DNA from: Pseudomonas triclosanedens
GTDB taxonomy: Bacteria; Pseudomonadota; Gammaproteobacteria; Pseudomonadales; Pseudomonadaceae
Length of the DNA: 64,000 bases
Direction: 5' to 3'
Assembly (NCBI RefSeq): GCF_026686735.1
Contig: NZ_CP113432.1
Span: 124,001 to 188,000 of the forward strand
The position numbers were made by a program, and so were the translations under genes. The number at the start of each line of letters is the position of its first letter. The stretch's first letter is position 1. This document shows positions 37,127 to 45,377 of the stretch, piece after piece. The notes under the pieces are model-generated. The model worked only from the letters and a program-made list of their open reading frames with translations, had not been told where the DNA came from and did not search any database.

Positions 37127-38185
37127 ATGAAGGCCCTCACCCAACAGTTACTGTCACTCTTCGCCGCACCGGTGCTGGCCGGCCTGCTCGGCGCTTACCC
37201 GCCTCTCGTCCAGGCCGCGCCAGTGCAGGAAATACGCATCGCCGTGCCGGACGTCAGCGCCGGTCCGAACCATTCCGGCGGCGGCGTGGTGGACGTGCTC
37301 TACACCCGCCAGTTGCTGGAGAAGGAGTTCGCTGCCGATGGCATCCAGGTCAAGTGGACCTTCTTCAAGGGCGCCGGCCCGGTGATCAACGAAGCGTTTG
37401 CCAACGACCAGGTGGACTTCGCCTACCTCGGCGATCTCGCGGCGATCATCGGCAAGTCCAGCGGCCTAGACAGCCGCCTGCTGGCCGCAACCGCTCGCGG
37501 TGTGAACCATTACCTCGGCGTGCAGCCGGGTTCCGGCATCCAGTCACTGCAGGACCTCAAGGGCAAGCGCGTAGGTCTTTTCCGCGGCACCGCGAGCCAG
37601 TTGTCGTTCGACAACGCGCTGGCCGCCGAGGGGCTCTCGGAGAAGGATCTGAAGGTGATCAACCTCGATTTCGGTGCCGCGCTGGCGGCCCTGGCGGCCA
37701 GACAGATCGATGCGACCTGGGGCCTGGCCGGGCTGTTCGCGCTGCGCGAGAAGGGGCTGGCGGACATCCCGCTGAGCACCCGCGATCTCGGCGGCGCTGG
37801 CACCTTGCAGGCGGTGCTGGTGGGCAACGGCAAGTTCGTCGACGCACACCCGGATCTCACCCAGCGCCTGCTGAAGGTGCAGTTGCAGGCGGTGCAATGG
37901 GCCAGCGCGGATGACAACCGTGATGCCTACATCGACCTGGTGTCCAAGCAGGCGAGCTACCCGGCGGTGATCTTCAAGAGCGAGTACCAGGATCGGGGGC
38001 TGACCGAGGTGTTGTCGCCCAAGCTCGACGACGGCTTCCTCGCGCTGCTGGACGAGTCGATCCAGGCGGCGAAGACCTACGGGCTGATCCGCCGGGACTT
38101 CAAGGCGAGCGAGTGGGCGAAGCCCGAGTTGCAGGAGGCGGCGGGCAAGCAGGTGGCAGGGCAGCCAGTGGCTGCGCTGCAGTGA
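37127..38185 (+). CDS. atsR: Sulfate-ester/sulfonate periplasmic binding protein
   Basis: 352 residues from ATG 37127, with CAGGAGG upstream. A signal peptide (LLSLFAAPVLAGLLGAYPPLVQA, cleavage after VQA) precedes an SsuA/NitT-like binding domain: EIRIAVPDVSAGPNHSGGGVVDVLYTRQLLEKEF, GPVINEAFANDQVDFAYLGDLAAIIGKS and LKGKRVGLFRGTASQLSF. It delivers substrate to AtsBC. It is transcribed divergently from atsB-atsC-atsA. Similar to P. aeruginosa PA0186. Confidence 0.9.
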   Translation: MKALTQQLLSLFAAPVLAGLLGAYPPLVQAAPVQEIRIAVPDVSAGPNHSGGGVVDVLYTRQLLEKEFAADGIQVKWTFFKGAGPVINEAFANDQVDFAYLGDLAAIIGKSSGLDSRLLAATARGVNHYLGVQPGSGIQSLQDLKGKRVGLFRGTASQLSFDNALAAEGLSEKDLKVINLDFGAALAALAARQIDATWGLAGLFALREKGLADIPLSTRDLGGAGTLQAVLVGNGKFVDAHPDLTQRLLKVQLQAVQWASADDNRDAYIDLVSKQASYPAVIFKSEYQDRGLTEVLSPKLDDGFLALLDESIQAAKTYGLIRRDFKASEWAKPELQEAAGKQVAGQPVAALQ

Positions 38186-38219
38186 TGCGCACTGCGCCGG
38201 AGGACAGCTCCGGCGCGGG

Positions 38220-38810
38220 TTACAGCAGCTTGCGCTGCTGCGCTTCTTCCAGCGTGCTGCGAGTCAGCTTGGCAAGGACGGGATCGACCGACTCGTTGAA
38301 GGGGACGGCGAATACCAGCAGCAATTGCATCCAGGTCGTCGTGCGCTCCCGCTTGACCACACGGCCTTGCTCCTTGCCATTGGCGTCGTAGAAGCGTGTT
38401 TCCATGATCCACTCGTTGTCGAAGGTTCCCGGAATCACCAAGAGGGTAGCGCCGGAGATGATCGCCAGTGCCATGCTGCCGGTCTCGTGGTTGCTGACTT
38501 GCACCTTTGCGTACACGTCCGCGTCGCCCTGGCCGAGATCGATCTTGCTGAACGCCTGGCTGGCCCGGTACTCCTTGACCAGCAGATCTTCCAGACGCGG
38601 CACGTTGAAGCCACCCTGAGTGGGCTTTCCGTTGAACTGGTGATCGGTGGTGATCTTGATGCGGACACTGTGCAGGGGCTGGTCACTCTGCACAGGCCAG
38701 ACCTTGGCGTCGGCTTGCTGTTGATGCGAGTAGGAAATGCAGCCTGTCAGATGCAGGCAGAGGCAGGCGAGCAGGGCAATCCGGTACTTCTTCATCATCC
38801 CGTCCCTCAT
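38220..38810 (-). CDS. Hypothetical lipoprotein
   Basis: 196 residues from ATG 38810, overlapping the stop of the next upstream gene as ATGA (MMKK at 38798 is an alternative start). A lipobox is present in LLACLCLHLTGCISYS. Mid-sequence it shows DADVYAKVQVSNHETGSMALAIISGATLLVIPGTFDNEW, which contains a hydrophobic stretch of about 16 residues that may insert in a membrane. I do not recognise a family. Co-translated with another lipoprotein, so the two probably form a complex at the membrane. Confidence 0.75.
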   Translation of the reverse strand: MRDGMMKKYRIALLACLCLHLTGCISYSHQQQADAKVWPVQSDQPLHSVRIKITTDHQFNGKPTQGGFNVPRLEDLLVKEYRASQAFSKIDLGQGDADVYAKVQVSNHETGSMALAIISGATLLVIPGTFDNEWIMETRFYDANGKEQGRVVKRERTTTWMQLLLVFAVPFNESVDPVLAKLTRSTLEEAQQRKLL

Positions 38811-39418
38811 TGGCGCGGCAGTTGGCTGGTGGCGTCTTTGAGCAGTGACTCCACCAACTGGGTGAGTTGTGTGCTCCCCAAAGCGCCATTGGCGTAATCG
38901 CTATCCCAGAGCCCCGTGTTCTGCCGCAGGTTCAGCGTCTTGTGGCTGCTTGCGAGCGGCTTGCCCGTGGCATCTTCGATCTGCAGGTCTCCAGCCAGGT
39001 CGTACTTGTCTACGTAGATCGGGCCGTTTACCCAGATCCACATCGTCAGAGTGAGGAGGGCGCCGGGGAAATAGCCGGGGTGTGGTGTGCGTTTGCCGTC
39101 GAGCGAGGAGAAGTTGAACTTCAGGACGACGTCGTCGCCCTCTACCCTGGCCGGGAAGGTGATGCGGTGCTCGAAGTACTTGCCGCGCTCGACATGCTGG
39201 CCGATCTGCTCGGTCAGGTTCGTACTGACGGTGCGGCGCCAGTTGTCGTTGGTGATTTCCTTGTCGGTGATCGTTATCTCGTTGATCTGGGCGGCGTGCG
39301 GGTAGGTTCTTTGCGCCGTTTCGGCAGGCGCGCCGATCGGGCCGGAGGGGTGGAACGAAACACACCCGCCCAGGCCGAGCATCAGCAGGCCGATAAGCAG
39401 AGAAGAGGTCGAGCGCAT
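38807..39418 (-). CDS. Hypothetical lipoprotein
   Basis: 203 residues. The signal peptide LLIGLLMLGLGGCVSF has a lipobox (Cys at residue 19). The mature part contains ITDKEITNDNWRRTVSTNLTEQIGQHVERGKYF and a hydrophobic patch FPGALLTLTMWIWVNGPIYVDKYDLAGDLQIEDATGKPL, then a conserved-looking C-terminal helix (TQLTQLVESLLKDATSQL). Domain not recognised. The stop overlaps the next lipoprotein start. Nothing in the sequence ties it to sulfur metabolism, although it is flanked by sulfur genes on both sides. Confidence 0.75.
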   Translation of the reverse strand: MRSTSSLLIGLLMLGLGGCVSFHPSGPIGAPAETAQRTYPHAAQINEITITDKEITNDNWRRTVSTNLTEQIGQHVERGKYFEHRITFPARVEGDDVVLKFNFSSLDGKRTPHPGYFPGALLTLTMWIWVNGPIYVDKYDLAGDLQIEDATGKPLASSHKTLNLRQNTGLWDSDYANGALGSTQLTQLVESLLKDATSQLPRQ

Positions 39419-39674
39419 GGGTTCTCCTTAACCCGCGACACCGATAGCGGCGTCGAGAGGAAATGACGGTTTGGCGGATGTCAGGAGATGACGAAAAACG
39501 AAGGAATGGCGTTGCGGGGCGACTTCCAGGTCAGTACGGCTTCTCCTCCTGACGGCTTGCGCCGCAGGTGATCGCATTGTGCCACTCTGGCTCTTCACTG
39601 TCAGGTTGTTCAGACATGCAAAGCCAGCGGGGGGGCGCAATGAAAGTGGCTGCGCGGTTTTCCTGTGGTGGCTG

Positions 39675-40595
39675 TCATGCCACCGCGCCATTCGTCTCGC
39701 TATCCAGTTTCAGCAGAAGCTCGATCATCGCCCGCGCGGCCGCAGAGAGGCGGTCGCCGGTGCGGGTGACGATGCCGCAGCGTGCCTGGAGAATGTCGAC
39801 GTTGTGCGGCAGGTTGCGGAAGTGCAGGCGCACCAGCTCGCCACGGGCCATCGGTTCGTTCAGTGCTTCCTCGACGGCGATGCCGATGGCGTCGGTCTGG
39901 CTGACGATGCGTACCAGCGAGGCCATGTCCTCGCACTGCACATTGGCGGTGACGTCGATCTTGCCGCTGAGGTTGGCCAGCATCTTGCGCGCGCTGGGCG
40001 GAATCAGGGTGGCCGCCAGGGGGTAGGCGAACATGTCGTTGGTGGAGAGGCTGTCCTTGGCCAGCAGCGGGTGCCCGGCGCGGCAGAAGAACAGACCGTT
40101 GCGCGGTTTCAGCGGGCGGGTCTGGAAGTTCGGATCGGCTTCGAAATGGCGGATGTCGGCCACGAAGAATTCGATCTCCTCGCGGCTCAGGTTGCGTGCC
40201 AGGCGTTCCCAGTTGTCCACGCCGAACTGGATATGGATGCCCGGATAGCAGCGGACGAAGTGGGCCACCGCGTCGGACACCAGTTTCTGTGCAGGCGCCG
40301 GACCGCAGCCGAAGCGCACCTCACCGGAGTCGAGCTTGTTCAACCGGGCGATGGCATGGCTGAGGTTGGTCGCTCCCTGCACCAGGCTGAGCGCGTGCTG
40401 CAGCACGACCTGGCCTTCGGGGGTTGGCCGCAGATCCTTGCTGCCGCGGTCCACCAGGCGGCAGCCCAATTCCTGTTCCAGGCCCTGGATGCTGCGGCTG
40501 AAAGCCGGCTGGGTGATGCCCATCGCATCGGCGGCACGGACGAAACTTCGGTGTTCGTTGAGGGCGATGAAGTAACGCAGTTGGCGCAGATCCAT
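39675..40595 (-). CDS. sftR: LysR-type regulator of sulfate-ester/sulfonate genes (SftR/PA0191-like)
   Basis: 306 residues. Winged helix-turn-helix at the N-terminus (YFIALNEHRSFVRAADAMGITQPAFSRSIQGLEQELG) and a LysR effector-binding domain. It is divergent from a TonB receptor and two TauD-type dioxygenases, the setting of P. aeruginosa PA0191-PA0194 and of sftR-sftP-atsK in P. putida S-313, where SftR controls sulfate-ester genes in response to sulfur supply. The gap between it and sftP carries two dyads suitable as operators. The symbol rests on this synteny and the family. Confidence 0.82.
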   Translation of the reverse strand: MDLRQLRYFIALNEHRSFVRAADAMGITQPAFSRSIQGLEQELGCRLVDRGSKDLRPTPEGQVVLQHALSLVQGATNLSHAIARLNKLDSGEVRFGCGPAPAQKLVSDAVAHFVRCYPGIHIQFGVDNWERLARNLSREEIEFFVADIRHFEADPNFQTRPLKPRNGLFFCRAGHPLLAKDSLSTNDMFAYPLAATLIPPSARKMLANLSGKIDVTANVQCEDMASLVRIVSQTDAIGIAVEEALNEPMARGELVRLHFRNLPHNVDILQARCGIVTRTGDRLSAAARAMIELLLKLDSETNGAVA

Positions 40596-40670
40596 GATGC
40601 TTTTCCGGCATTGAAAATAGTGGGCAAAGGCATTTGCCGCAGGAGATGCGCTGGTTTTAAATGCAAGCTC

Positions 40671-40725
40671 TTATTCCGTCAATGAAGAATAAAACTTAAA
40701 TCTATTCTTTTAAGAAATAAGAATA
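40671..40725. promoter_or_regulatory. Two LysR-type dyads between sftR and sftP
   Basis: First dyad: TTATTC (40671-40676), 10 bases, GAATAA (40687-40692). Second: TATTCTT (40703-40709), 9 bases, AAGAATA (40719-40725). Both are perfect, AT-rich, and share the ATTC/GAAT half-site. Their position 76-130 bases upstream of sftR and just before the leader ORF suits a SftR site that overlaps the divergent promoters. Confidence 0.55.
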
Positions 40726-40748
40726 TGCACAAGACCAGGAGCCGCCCG

Positions 40749-40814
40749 ATGCATGCCTTGAGCCGCCCGCCTTGCCGAATGTGCCGTTCCTGCGGCCATC
40801 GGCATTGTCGCTGA
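40749..40814 (+). CDS. Candidate cysteine-rich leader peptide upstream of sftP
   Basis: A 21-codon ORF with AGGAG seven bases before its ATG. It begins MHALSRPP and continues CRMCRSCGHRHC, so four of the last 13 residues are Cys, with Arg/His between. It ends in TGA 114 bases before the sftP start, and is followed directly by an 18-base perfect palindrome and a second GC hairpin with a T-run. In a sulfur-starvation operon, a short ORF full of Cys codons is the expected form of a transcription- or translation-attenuation leader that reads the Cys-tRNA level. It might instead bind metal through the Cys/His residues. No experimental evidence is known to me. Confidence 0.6.
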   Translation: MHALSRPPCRMCRSCGHRHCR

Positions 40815-40820
40815 CCGCCC

Positions 40821-40890
40821 CGCCGCGTTAACGCGGCGTTTCCCGAATCACTGAGCTGCCGTTCGCCGCATTCACGCGGTGCGGCCCCCT
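40821..40890 (+). promoter_or_regulatory. Terminator/antiterminator-like hairpins after the leader ORF
   Basis: CGCCGCGTTAACGCGGCG (40821-40838) is a perfect palindrome that folds as a 7-base-pair stem with a TTAA loop and is followed by TTT; it starts 6 bases after the leader stop codon, within reach of a terminating ribosome. A second hairpin, GCCGCA (40865-40870) with TGCGGC (40880-40885), is followed by CCCCCTTTT. The arms share GCCGC/GCGGC, so they can pair alternatively, as an attenuator would need. Confidence 0.5.
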
Positions 40891-40928
40891 TTTGCCCGCG
40901 ATTTTGCGCGGTCGCCAAGGAATCACCC

Positions 40929-43307
40929 ATGAGTTCGAGACTGCACTTCCCCTTCTCCACCCCGCGCCGCCTGCGGGCGCCGGATTACGCCGTGGTCCTG
41001 CTGCTGGCGCTGGGCGGCGCGTTGCCGGCCCTCGCCGACGAGACCGACGAGGAAGCCACTGCCACCACGGCGGCCACTACCAGTGCCTCGCCCGCGAAGG
41101 CCGATGCCACGCTGGGCAAGGTGACGGTCACCGCCCGCCGCCGCGAGGAAGACTCGCAGAAGGTACCGACGCCGATCACCGTGCTCGGCGGCGAGACGCT
41201 GGAAAGCCAGCGCATCTACAAGGTGCAGGATCTGCAGCAGGTGCTGCCGAGCGTCAACGTCGCCTTCATCCACGCGCGCCAGTCGAGCATCGCGGTGCGC
41301 GGCATCGGCAACAACCCTGCCAGTGACGGCCTGGAAGGCAGCGCCGGGGTCTATCTGGACAACGTTTACCTCGGCCGCCCCGGCATGGCGGTGTTCGACC
41401 TGCTGGACATCGAGCAGCTCGAACTGCTGCGTGGCCCGCAGGGCACGCTATTCGGCAAGAACACCACCGCCGGCGTGCTGAACATCAGCACCCGTGCGCC
41501 AACCTTCACTCCCGAGCGCAGCGTCGAGGTATCCGGTGGCCAGGAAGGCTACTTCCAGGGCAAGGGCACCGTTTCCGGCGCGCTGACCGACACCGTGGCG
41601 GGCCGGGTGTCGGCCTACCGCACCCGCGACGACGGCTACATCAAGAACATCCACGACGACAACTACCTCAATGGCGGCGAGCGCCAGGGCATCCGTGGTC
41701 AGTTGCTGTTCAAGCCCAACGACGATTTCGACCTGCGCTGGATCAACGACTACAACGAGGAAGACTCCAGCAACGGCAGCATGGTGGTGTACGGCGCCGC
41801 CGACCGTTTCTGGCAGCGCGCAGCGGCAGTGGGCGCATCGCCCATCCGCGACCCGGACCGGCACAAGGTCAACATCAACAGCCGGCAGAGCGTCAGCGTG
41901 CACCAGGGCGGCAGCTCGGTGGAGGCCAACTGGAACCTCAACGGCGGCTTCAAGCTGACCTCGATCAGCGCCTACCGTTATTGGCACTTCACGCCGGCCA
42001 ACGATGAGCAGCTCAACGTTTCGGCGATCAACAACACCGGCGTGGAAGTGCATGACCGCCAGTTCTCCCAGGAGATCCGTCTGGCCTCGCCGACCGGCGG
42101 AGCCTTCGACTACGTGCTGGGTGCCTATGCGTTCAACCAGAACCTGGGCAACAAGACCTTCACCGACTATGGCCCATTGGCTGATCGCTACCTGCTCGGC
42201 AGCAATCTCAACGCGCTGAACAACACCTACACCAAGGCCAACGGCAAGATCGAGACCGACAGTTTCGCGCTGTTCGCCCAGGGCACCTGGCACCTCACCG
42301 ACAAGCTGGACTTCACCGCCGGCCTGCGCGGCACCTACGAGGAGAAGGACGCCAAGGTGCAGCGCTTCTCCCCGGTGGGTGGCGCTCCGGTGACAGGCGC
42401 GGCGGCGGCTGTGCGGCGCAATCAGTTGGGCGCCTACGACTCCGGCGATCTCAGCCTGTACAGCTTCGCCCCGTCGGCGCTGCTCAGCCTGAGCTACCAG
42501 TTCAACAACGATCTGCTCGGCTACGCCTCGCTGTCCCACGGCGAGAAGTCCGGCGGGGTGAACCTGGCCGTGGCCAGTGCACCGACCGCTGGTGCGGATT
42601 CGCTGCTGGTCGGGCCGGAGCGCGCCAACGACGCCGAGCTTGGGATCAAGTCGACCCTGTTCGACAACCGCCTGCAGCTCAACGCCAACATCTTCTGGAC
42701 CGGCATCCACGGCTACCAGGCCACCACGCTGTACCAGCCGGCTGGCTCGACCCAACTGGTGTCGGTGCTCTCCAACGCCGGCAGCGTGCGCTCGCGCGGC
42801 CTGGAGTGGGAGGCCACGGCACTGCCGCTGCGCGGCCTGACACTGAACTTCAACGGCTCCTACAACGACGTGACCTACCTGTCGTTCAAGGACGCTCCGT
42901 GCCCGGCGGAGGTTGCCACCCAGCCCGGCGCGCCAGCCAGTTGCGACCTCACCGGCGAGCGCGTGGTCGGTGCGTCGAAGTGGATTGCCAACTTCAACGG
43001 CGAGTACGCCTGGAACCTTGATGGTGGCGTTCGCCCGTACGTGACCGGCAGCTATGCGTACCGCTCCGAAGCCGAGGGCACGCTGGACAACTCCGACCTC
43101 TCGAAGATCGACGGCTACGGTCTGGTGAACCTCTCCGCCGGCCTGCGCAAGGACATCGGCGACGGCCAACTGGATGCCTCGATCTGGCTGAAGAACGCCT
43201 TCGACAAGGACTACTACCTGGCCGCCTTCGCCAGCATCAACGGCTCCTACACCGCTTCGGTGGGGCAGCCGCGCACGCTGGGCGCCTCGGTCCGTTACGA
43301 CTTCTGA
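40929..43307 (+). CDS. sftP: TonB-dependent outer membrane receptor (SftP/PA0192-like)
   Basis: 792 residues. A long signal peptide (LRAPDYAVVLLLALGGALPALA, cleavage after LADE is plausible), a Thr/Ala-rich segment, a TonB-box-like KVTVTARRREED, then the plug domain (TPITVLGGETLESQRIYKVQDLQQVLP, ELLRGPQGTLFGKNTTAG) and a 22-strand barrel ending VRYDF with the terminal Phe. This is the FecA/iron-siderophore superfamily, but in this cluster it is thought to take up sulfate esters or sulfonates. Followed 68 bases later by atsK. Likely repressed by sulfate/cysteine. Confidence 0.9.
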   Translation: MSSRLHFPFSTPRRLRAPDYAVVLLLALGGALPALADETDEEATATTAATTSASPAKADATLGKVTVTARRREEDSQKVPTPITVLGGETLESQRIYKVQDLQQVLPSVNVAFIHARQSSIAVRGIGNNPASDGLEGSAGVYLDNVYLGRPGMAVFDLLDIEQLELLRGPQGTLFGKNTTAGVLNISTRAPTFTPERSVEVSGGQEGYFQGKGTVSGALTDTVAGRVSAYRTRDDGYIKNIHDDNYLNGGERQGIRGQLLFKPNDDFDLRWINDYNEEDSSNGSMVVYGAADRFWQRAAAVGASPIRDPDRHKVNINSRQSVSVHQGGSSVEANWNLNGGFKLTSISAYRYWHFTPANDEQLNVSAINNTGVEVHDRQFSQEIRLASPTGGAFDYVLGAYAFNQNLGNKTFTDYGPLADRYLLGSNLNALNNTYTKANGKIETDSFALFAQGTWHLTDKLDFTAGLRGTYEEKDAKVQRFSPVGGAPVTGAAAAVRRNQLGAYDSGDLSLYSFAPSALLSLSYQFNNDLLGYASLSHGEKSGGVNLAVASAPTAGADSLLVGPERANDAELGIKSTLFDNRLQLNANIFWTGIHGYQATTLYQPAGSTQLVSVLSNAGSVRSRGLEWEATALPLRGLTLNFNGSYNDVTYLSFKDAPCPAEVATQPGAPASCDLTGERVVGASKWIANFNGEYAWNLDGGVRPYVTGSYAYRSEAEGTLDNSDLSKIDGYGLVNLSAGLRKDIGDGQLDASIWLKNAFDKDYYLAAFASINGSYTASVGQPRTLGASVRYDF

Positions 43308-43315
43308 TCCCACTC

Positions 43316-43335
43316 CCGCGCCGTTCGCGGCGCGG
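43316..43335 (+). other. Intercistronic hairpin between sftP and atsK
   Basis: CCGCGCCG-TTCG-CGGCGCGG, a perfect 8-base-pair stem with a stable TTCG loop 9 bases after the sftP stop. No T-run follows, so it is more likely to protect mRNA ends or set differential expression than to terminate. Confidence 0.55.
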
Positions 43336-43374
43336 TCCGTTGCAGTACCCCCGTGACAGCAAGAGGACATCGAC

Positions 43375-44280
43375 ATGAGCAATGCAGCACAAGCCATCGC
43401 GCAACACAGCGTTGAACTCGATATTCATCCGGTCGCCGGCCGCATTGGCGCGGAGATTCGAGGCGTTACCCTCTCCGGCGATCTGGAGGCCGCCACTGTC
43501 GAGGCCATCCAGGCCGCGCTGGTGAAGCACAAGGTCATCTTCTTCCGTGGCCAGAGCCAGCTCGACGACCAGGGCCAGGAAGCCTTCGCCAAGCTGCTCG
43601 GCGAGCCGGTGGCGCACCCCACGGTGCCGGTACAGGAAGGCACCAGCTACCTGCTGGAGCTGGACGGCGCCCAGGGCCGCCGCGCCAATTCCTGGCACAC
43701 CGACGTGACCTTCGTGGACGCCTATCCGAAGGCCTCGATCCTGCGCAGCGTGCTGGCGCCCGAGGCTGGTGGCGACACCGTCTGGGCCAACACCGCGACC
43801 GCCTACGACGACCTGCCGGCCGAGCTCAAGGCGCTGGCCGACTCGCTCTGGGCGGTGCACAGCAACGAGTACGACTACGCCGGTGTACGTCCCAGCGTCG
43901 ACCCCGCACGCCTGGAGGAGTACCGCAAGATCTTCACCTCGACCCTCTACGAAACCGAGCACCCGGTGGTGCGCGTGCACCCGGTGAGTGGCGAGCGGAC
44001 GCTGCTGCTGGGCCATTTCGTCAAGCGCCTGAAGGGTTTCTCGCAGCATGACTCGGCGCATCTGTTCGCCGTGCTGCAGAGCCACGTCACGCGCCTGGAG
44101 AACACCGTGCGCTGGCGCTGGCAGGCGGGCGACGTAGCGATCTGGGACAACCGCGCGACCCAGCACTACGCCGTTGACGACTACGGCACCCAGCCGCGCA
44201 TCGTGCGCCGCGTGACGCTGGCCGGCGAGGTGCCGGTGGGCGTGGACGGGCAACGCAGCCGGACAACCAGGAAGGCTTGA
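43375..44280 (+). CDS. atsK: TauD/TfdA-family alpha-ketoglutarate dioxygenase (alkylsulfatase AtsK-like)
   Basis: 301 residues. Iron ligands: His and Asp of [14 protein letters not shown] near residue 108 and the distal His in [14 protein letters not shown] near residue 264, with the alpha-ketoglutarate-binding Arg in the [11 protein letters not shown] segment. It has the start [19 protein letters not shown] typical of AtsK and of PA0193. AtsK oxidatively cleaves alkyl sulfate esters to an aldehyde and sulfate, using O2 and alpha-ketoglutarate. Substrate (alkyl sulfate versus taurine-like sulfonate) is inferred from similarity to AtsK and from position. Confidence 0.85.
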   Translation: MSNAAQAIAQHSVELDIHPVAGRIGAEIRGVTLSGDLEAATVEAIQAALVKHKVIFFRGQSQLDDQGQEAFAKLLGEPVAHPTVPVQEGTSYLLELDGAQGRRANSWHTDVTFVDAYPKASILRSVLAPEAGGDTVWANTATAYDDLPAELKALADSLWAVHSNEYDYAGVRPSVDPARLEEYRKIFTSTLYETEHPVVRVHPVSGERTLLLGHFVKRLKGFSQHDSAHLFAVLQSHVTRLENTVRWRWQAGDVAIWDNRATQHYAVDDYGTQPRIVRRVTLAGEVPVGVDGQRSRTTRKA

Positions 44281-44289
44281 TGCCAGCAA

Positions 44290-44329
44290 GCCCCCTCGCT
44301 CCATCCGCAGGCAGCGCTGGAGCGGGGGC
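44290..44329 (+). other. Stem-loop between atsK and the second dioxygenase
   Basis: GCCCC and CGCTCCA pair with TGGAGCG and GGGGC across a 14-base loop, giving a 12-base-pair stem with a small bulge, 9 bases after the atsK stop. It may reduce read-through into the next gene. Confidence 0.5.
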
Positions 44330-44356
44330 ACGGCCCCTATTCACAGGAAAATACCC

Positions 44357-45247
44357 ATGACCCAGTCCACCGCTCTCAAGCAATCCACTCCCGAAACCTT
44401 CGCCATCGTGCCTCTCGACGCCCCGCTGGGTGCCGAAGTTCGTGGCCTGGACGCCAGCCAGCCGCTCACTCCCGAGCAGATCCTGGCGATCAAGCAGGCC
44501 CATCGCGAACACCACATCCTGATCTTCAGGAATCAGCAGCTCGACGACGCCCAGTATCTGCGCTTCGCCACTCTGTTCGGCGCGGTGTTCCAGCCGCCGG
44601 CTGACATTCCGGTGCTGTCTTCCGGTGCCGACGGCAAGGCGCCGGACATCGTCAAGGTGGCCAATACCGGCGATGGTGAGCTGGGCAACTTCGCCCTGCC
44701 GGCGCATGTCGATCACCAATGGACGCCGGTGCCGTCGTCCGGTTCGTTCCTCTATGCGCTGGAAGTGCCGAGGACCGGCGGAGAAACGCTGTTCACCAAC
44801 CTGGCCCGTGCCTACGATTCGCTGGATGATGCCACCCGGGCGCAGATCGACGACCTGCGGCTGATCAACTACAACCCCTTCATCCGCCTGAAGAGCGGCG
44901 GCTACAACGGTGGCTTCGTGCGCTATCGCACGCCGGACATCGAGCCGATCCAGGGCACCGAGCACCCGTTGGTGCGCACCCATCCGGAAAGCGGCAAGCG
45001 CGTGCTGTTCCTCTCTGTGCACACCGAGGTGGAAATCCCCGGGTACGATCCACAGCAGGGCGCGGCGCTGGTCGAGCGGCTGCGCGAGCACCTGCAGCAG
45101 CCGGAGCTGAGCTACACGCACAAGTGGGAAGTGGGCGACATCGTCTGGTGGGACAACCAGGCCACGCTGCATGCGCGCAACGCGTTCCCGGCCAGCGAAC
45201 GGCGGCGCCTCAAGCGCATCAGCCTGAGTGGCAGCCGACCGTTCTAA
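44357..45247 (+). CDS. tauD: TauD/TfdA-family dioxygenase (taurine dioxygenase-like)
   Basis: 296 residues, paralogous to the preceding gene. HxD is in LPAHVDHQWTPVPSSGSFLYALEVPRTGGETLF near residue 118; the distal His is in WWDNQATLHARNAFPASERRRLKRISLSG near residue 272, followed by the alpha-ketoglutarate Arg. It corresponds in position to P. aeruginosa PA0194, annotated as a TauD homologue. The enzyme would release sulfite from a sulfonate or sulfate from an ester. Bounded downstream by a strong bidirectional hairpin. Confidence 0.83.
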   Translation: MTQSTALKQSTPETFAIVPLDAPLGAEVRGLDASQPLTPEQILAIKQAHREHHILIFRNQQLDDAQYLRFATLFGAVFQPPADIPVLSSGADGKAPDIVKVANTGDGELGNFALPAHVDHQWTPVPSSGSFLYALEVPRTGGETLFTNLARAYDSLDDATRAQIDDLRLINYNPFIRLKSGGYNGGFVRYRTPDIEPIQGTEHPLVRTHPESGKRVLFLSVHTEVEIPGYDPQQGAALVERLREHLQQPELSYTHKWEVGDIVWWDNQATLHARNAFPASERRRLKRISLSGSRPF

Positions 45248-45322
45248 GAGCCTTTTCTCAACGCAGCCATGCCGACGCGCAGTAGGCCGGGACAGGTCCA
45301 GAGAGAGCAATGAGACGCGGGG

Positions 45323-45354
45323 GAACGGCTGGCGACCCCATCCGCCAGCCGTTC
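45323..45354. terminator. Bidirectional terminator-like hairpin between convergent genes
   Basis: GAACGGCTGGCG-ACCCCATC-CGCCAGCCGTTC, a perfect 12-base-pair stem in the gap between the tauD stop and the 8-oxoguanine deaminase stop. T-runs are poor, but the site separates converging transcripts. Confidence 0.7.
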
Positions 45355-45377
45355 TGCCGCGCCTCACCCGTTGCGGT

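Noticed and set aside
41448..43397. A 649-codon minus-strand frame opposite sftP
   Set aside because: Antisense to a TonB receptor that is complete from signal peptide to terminal Phe.
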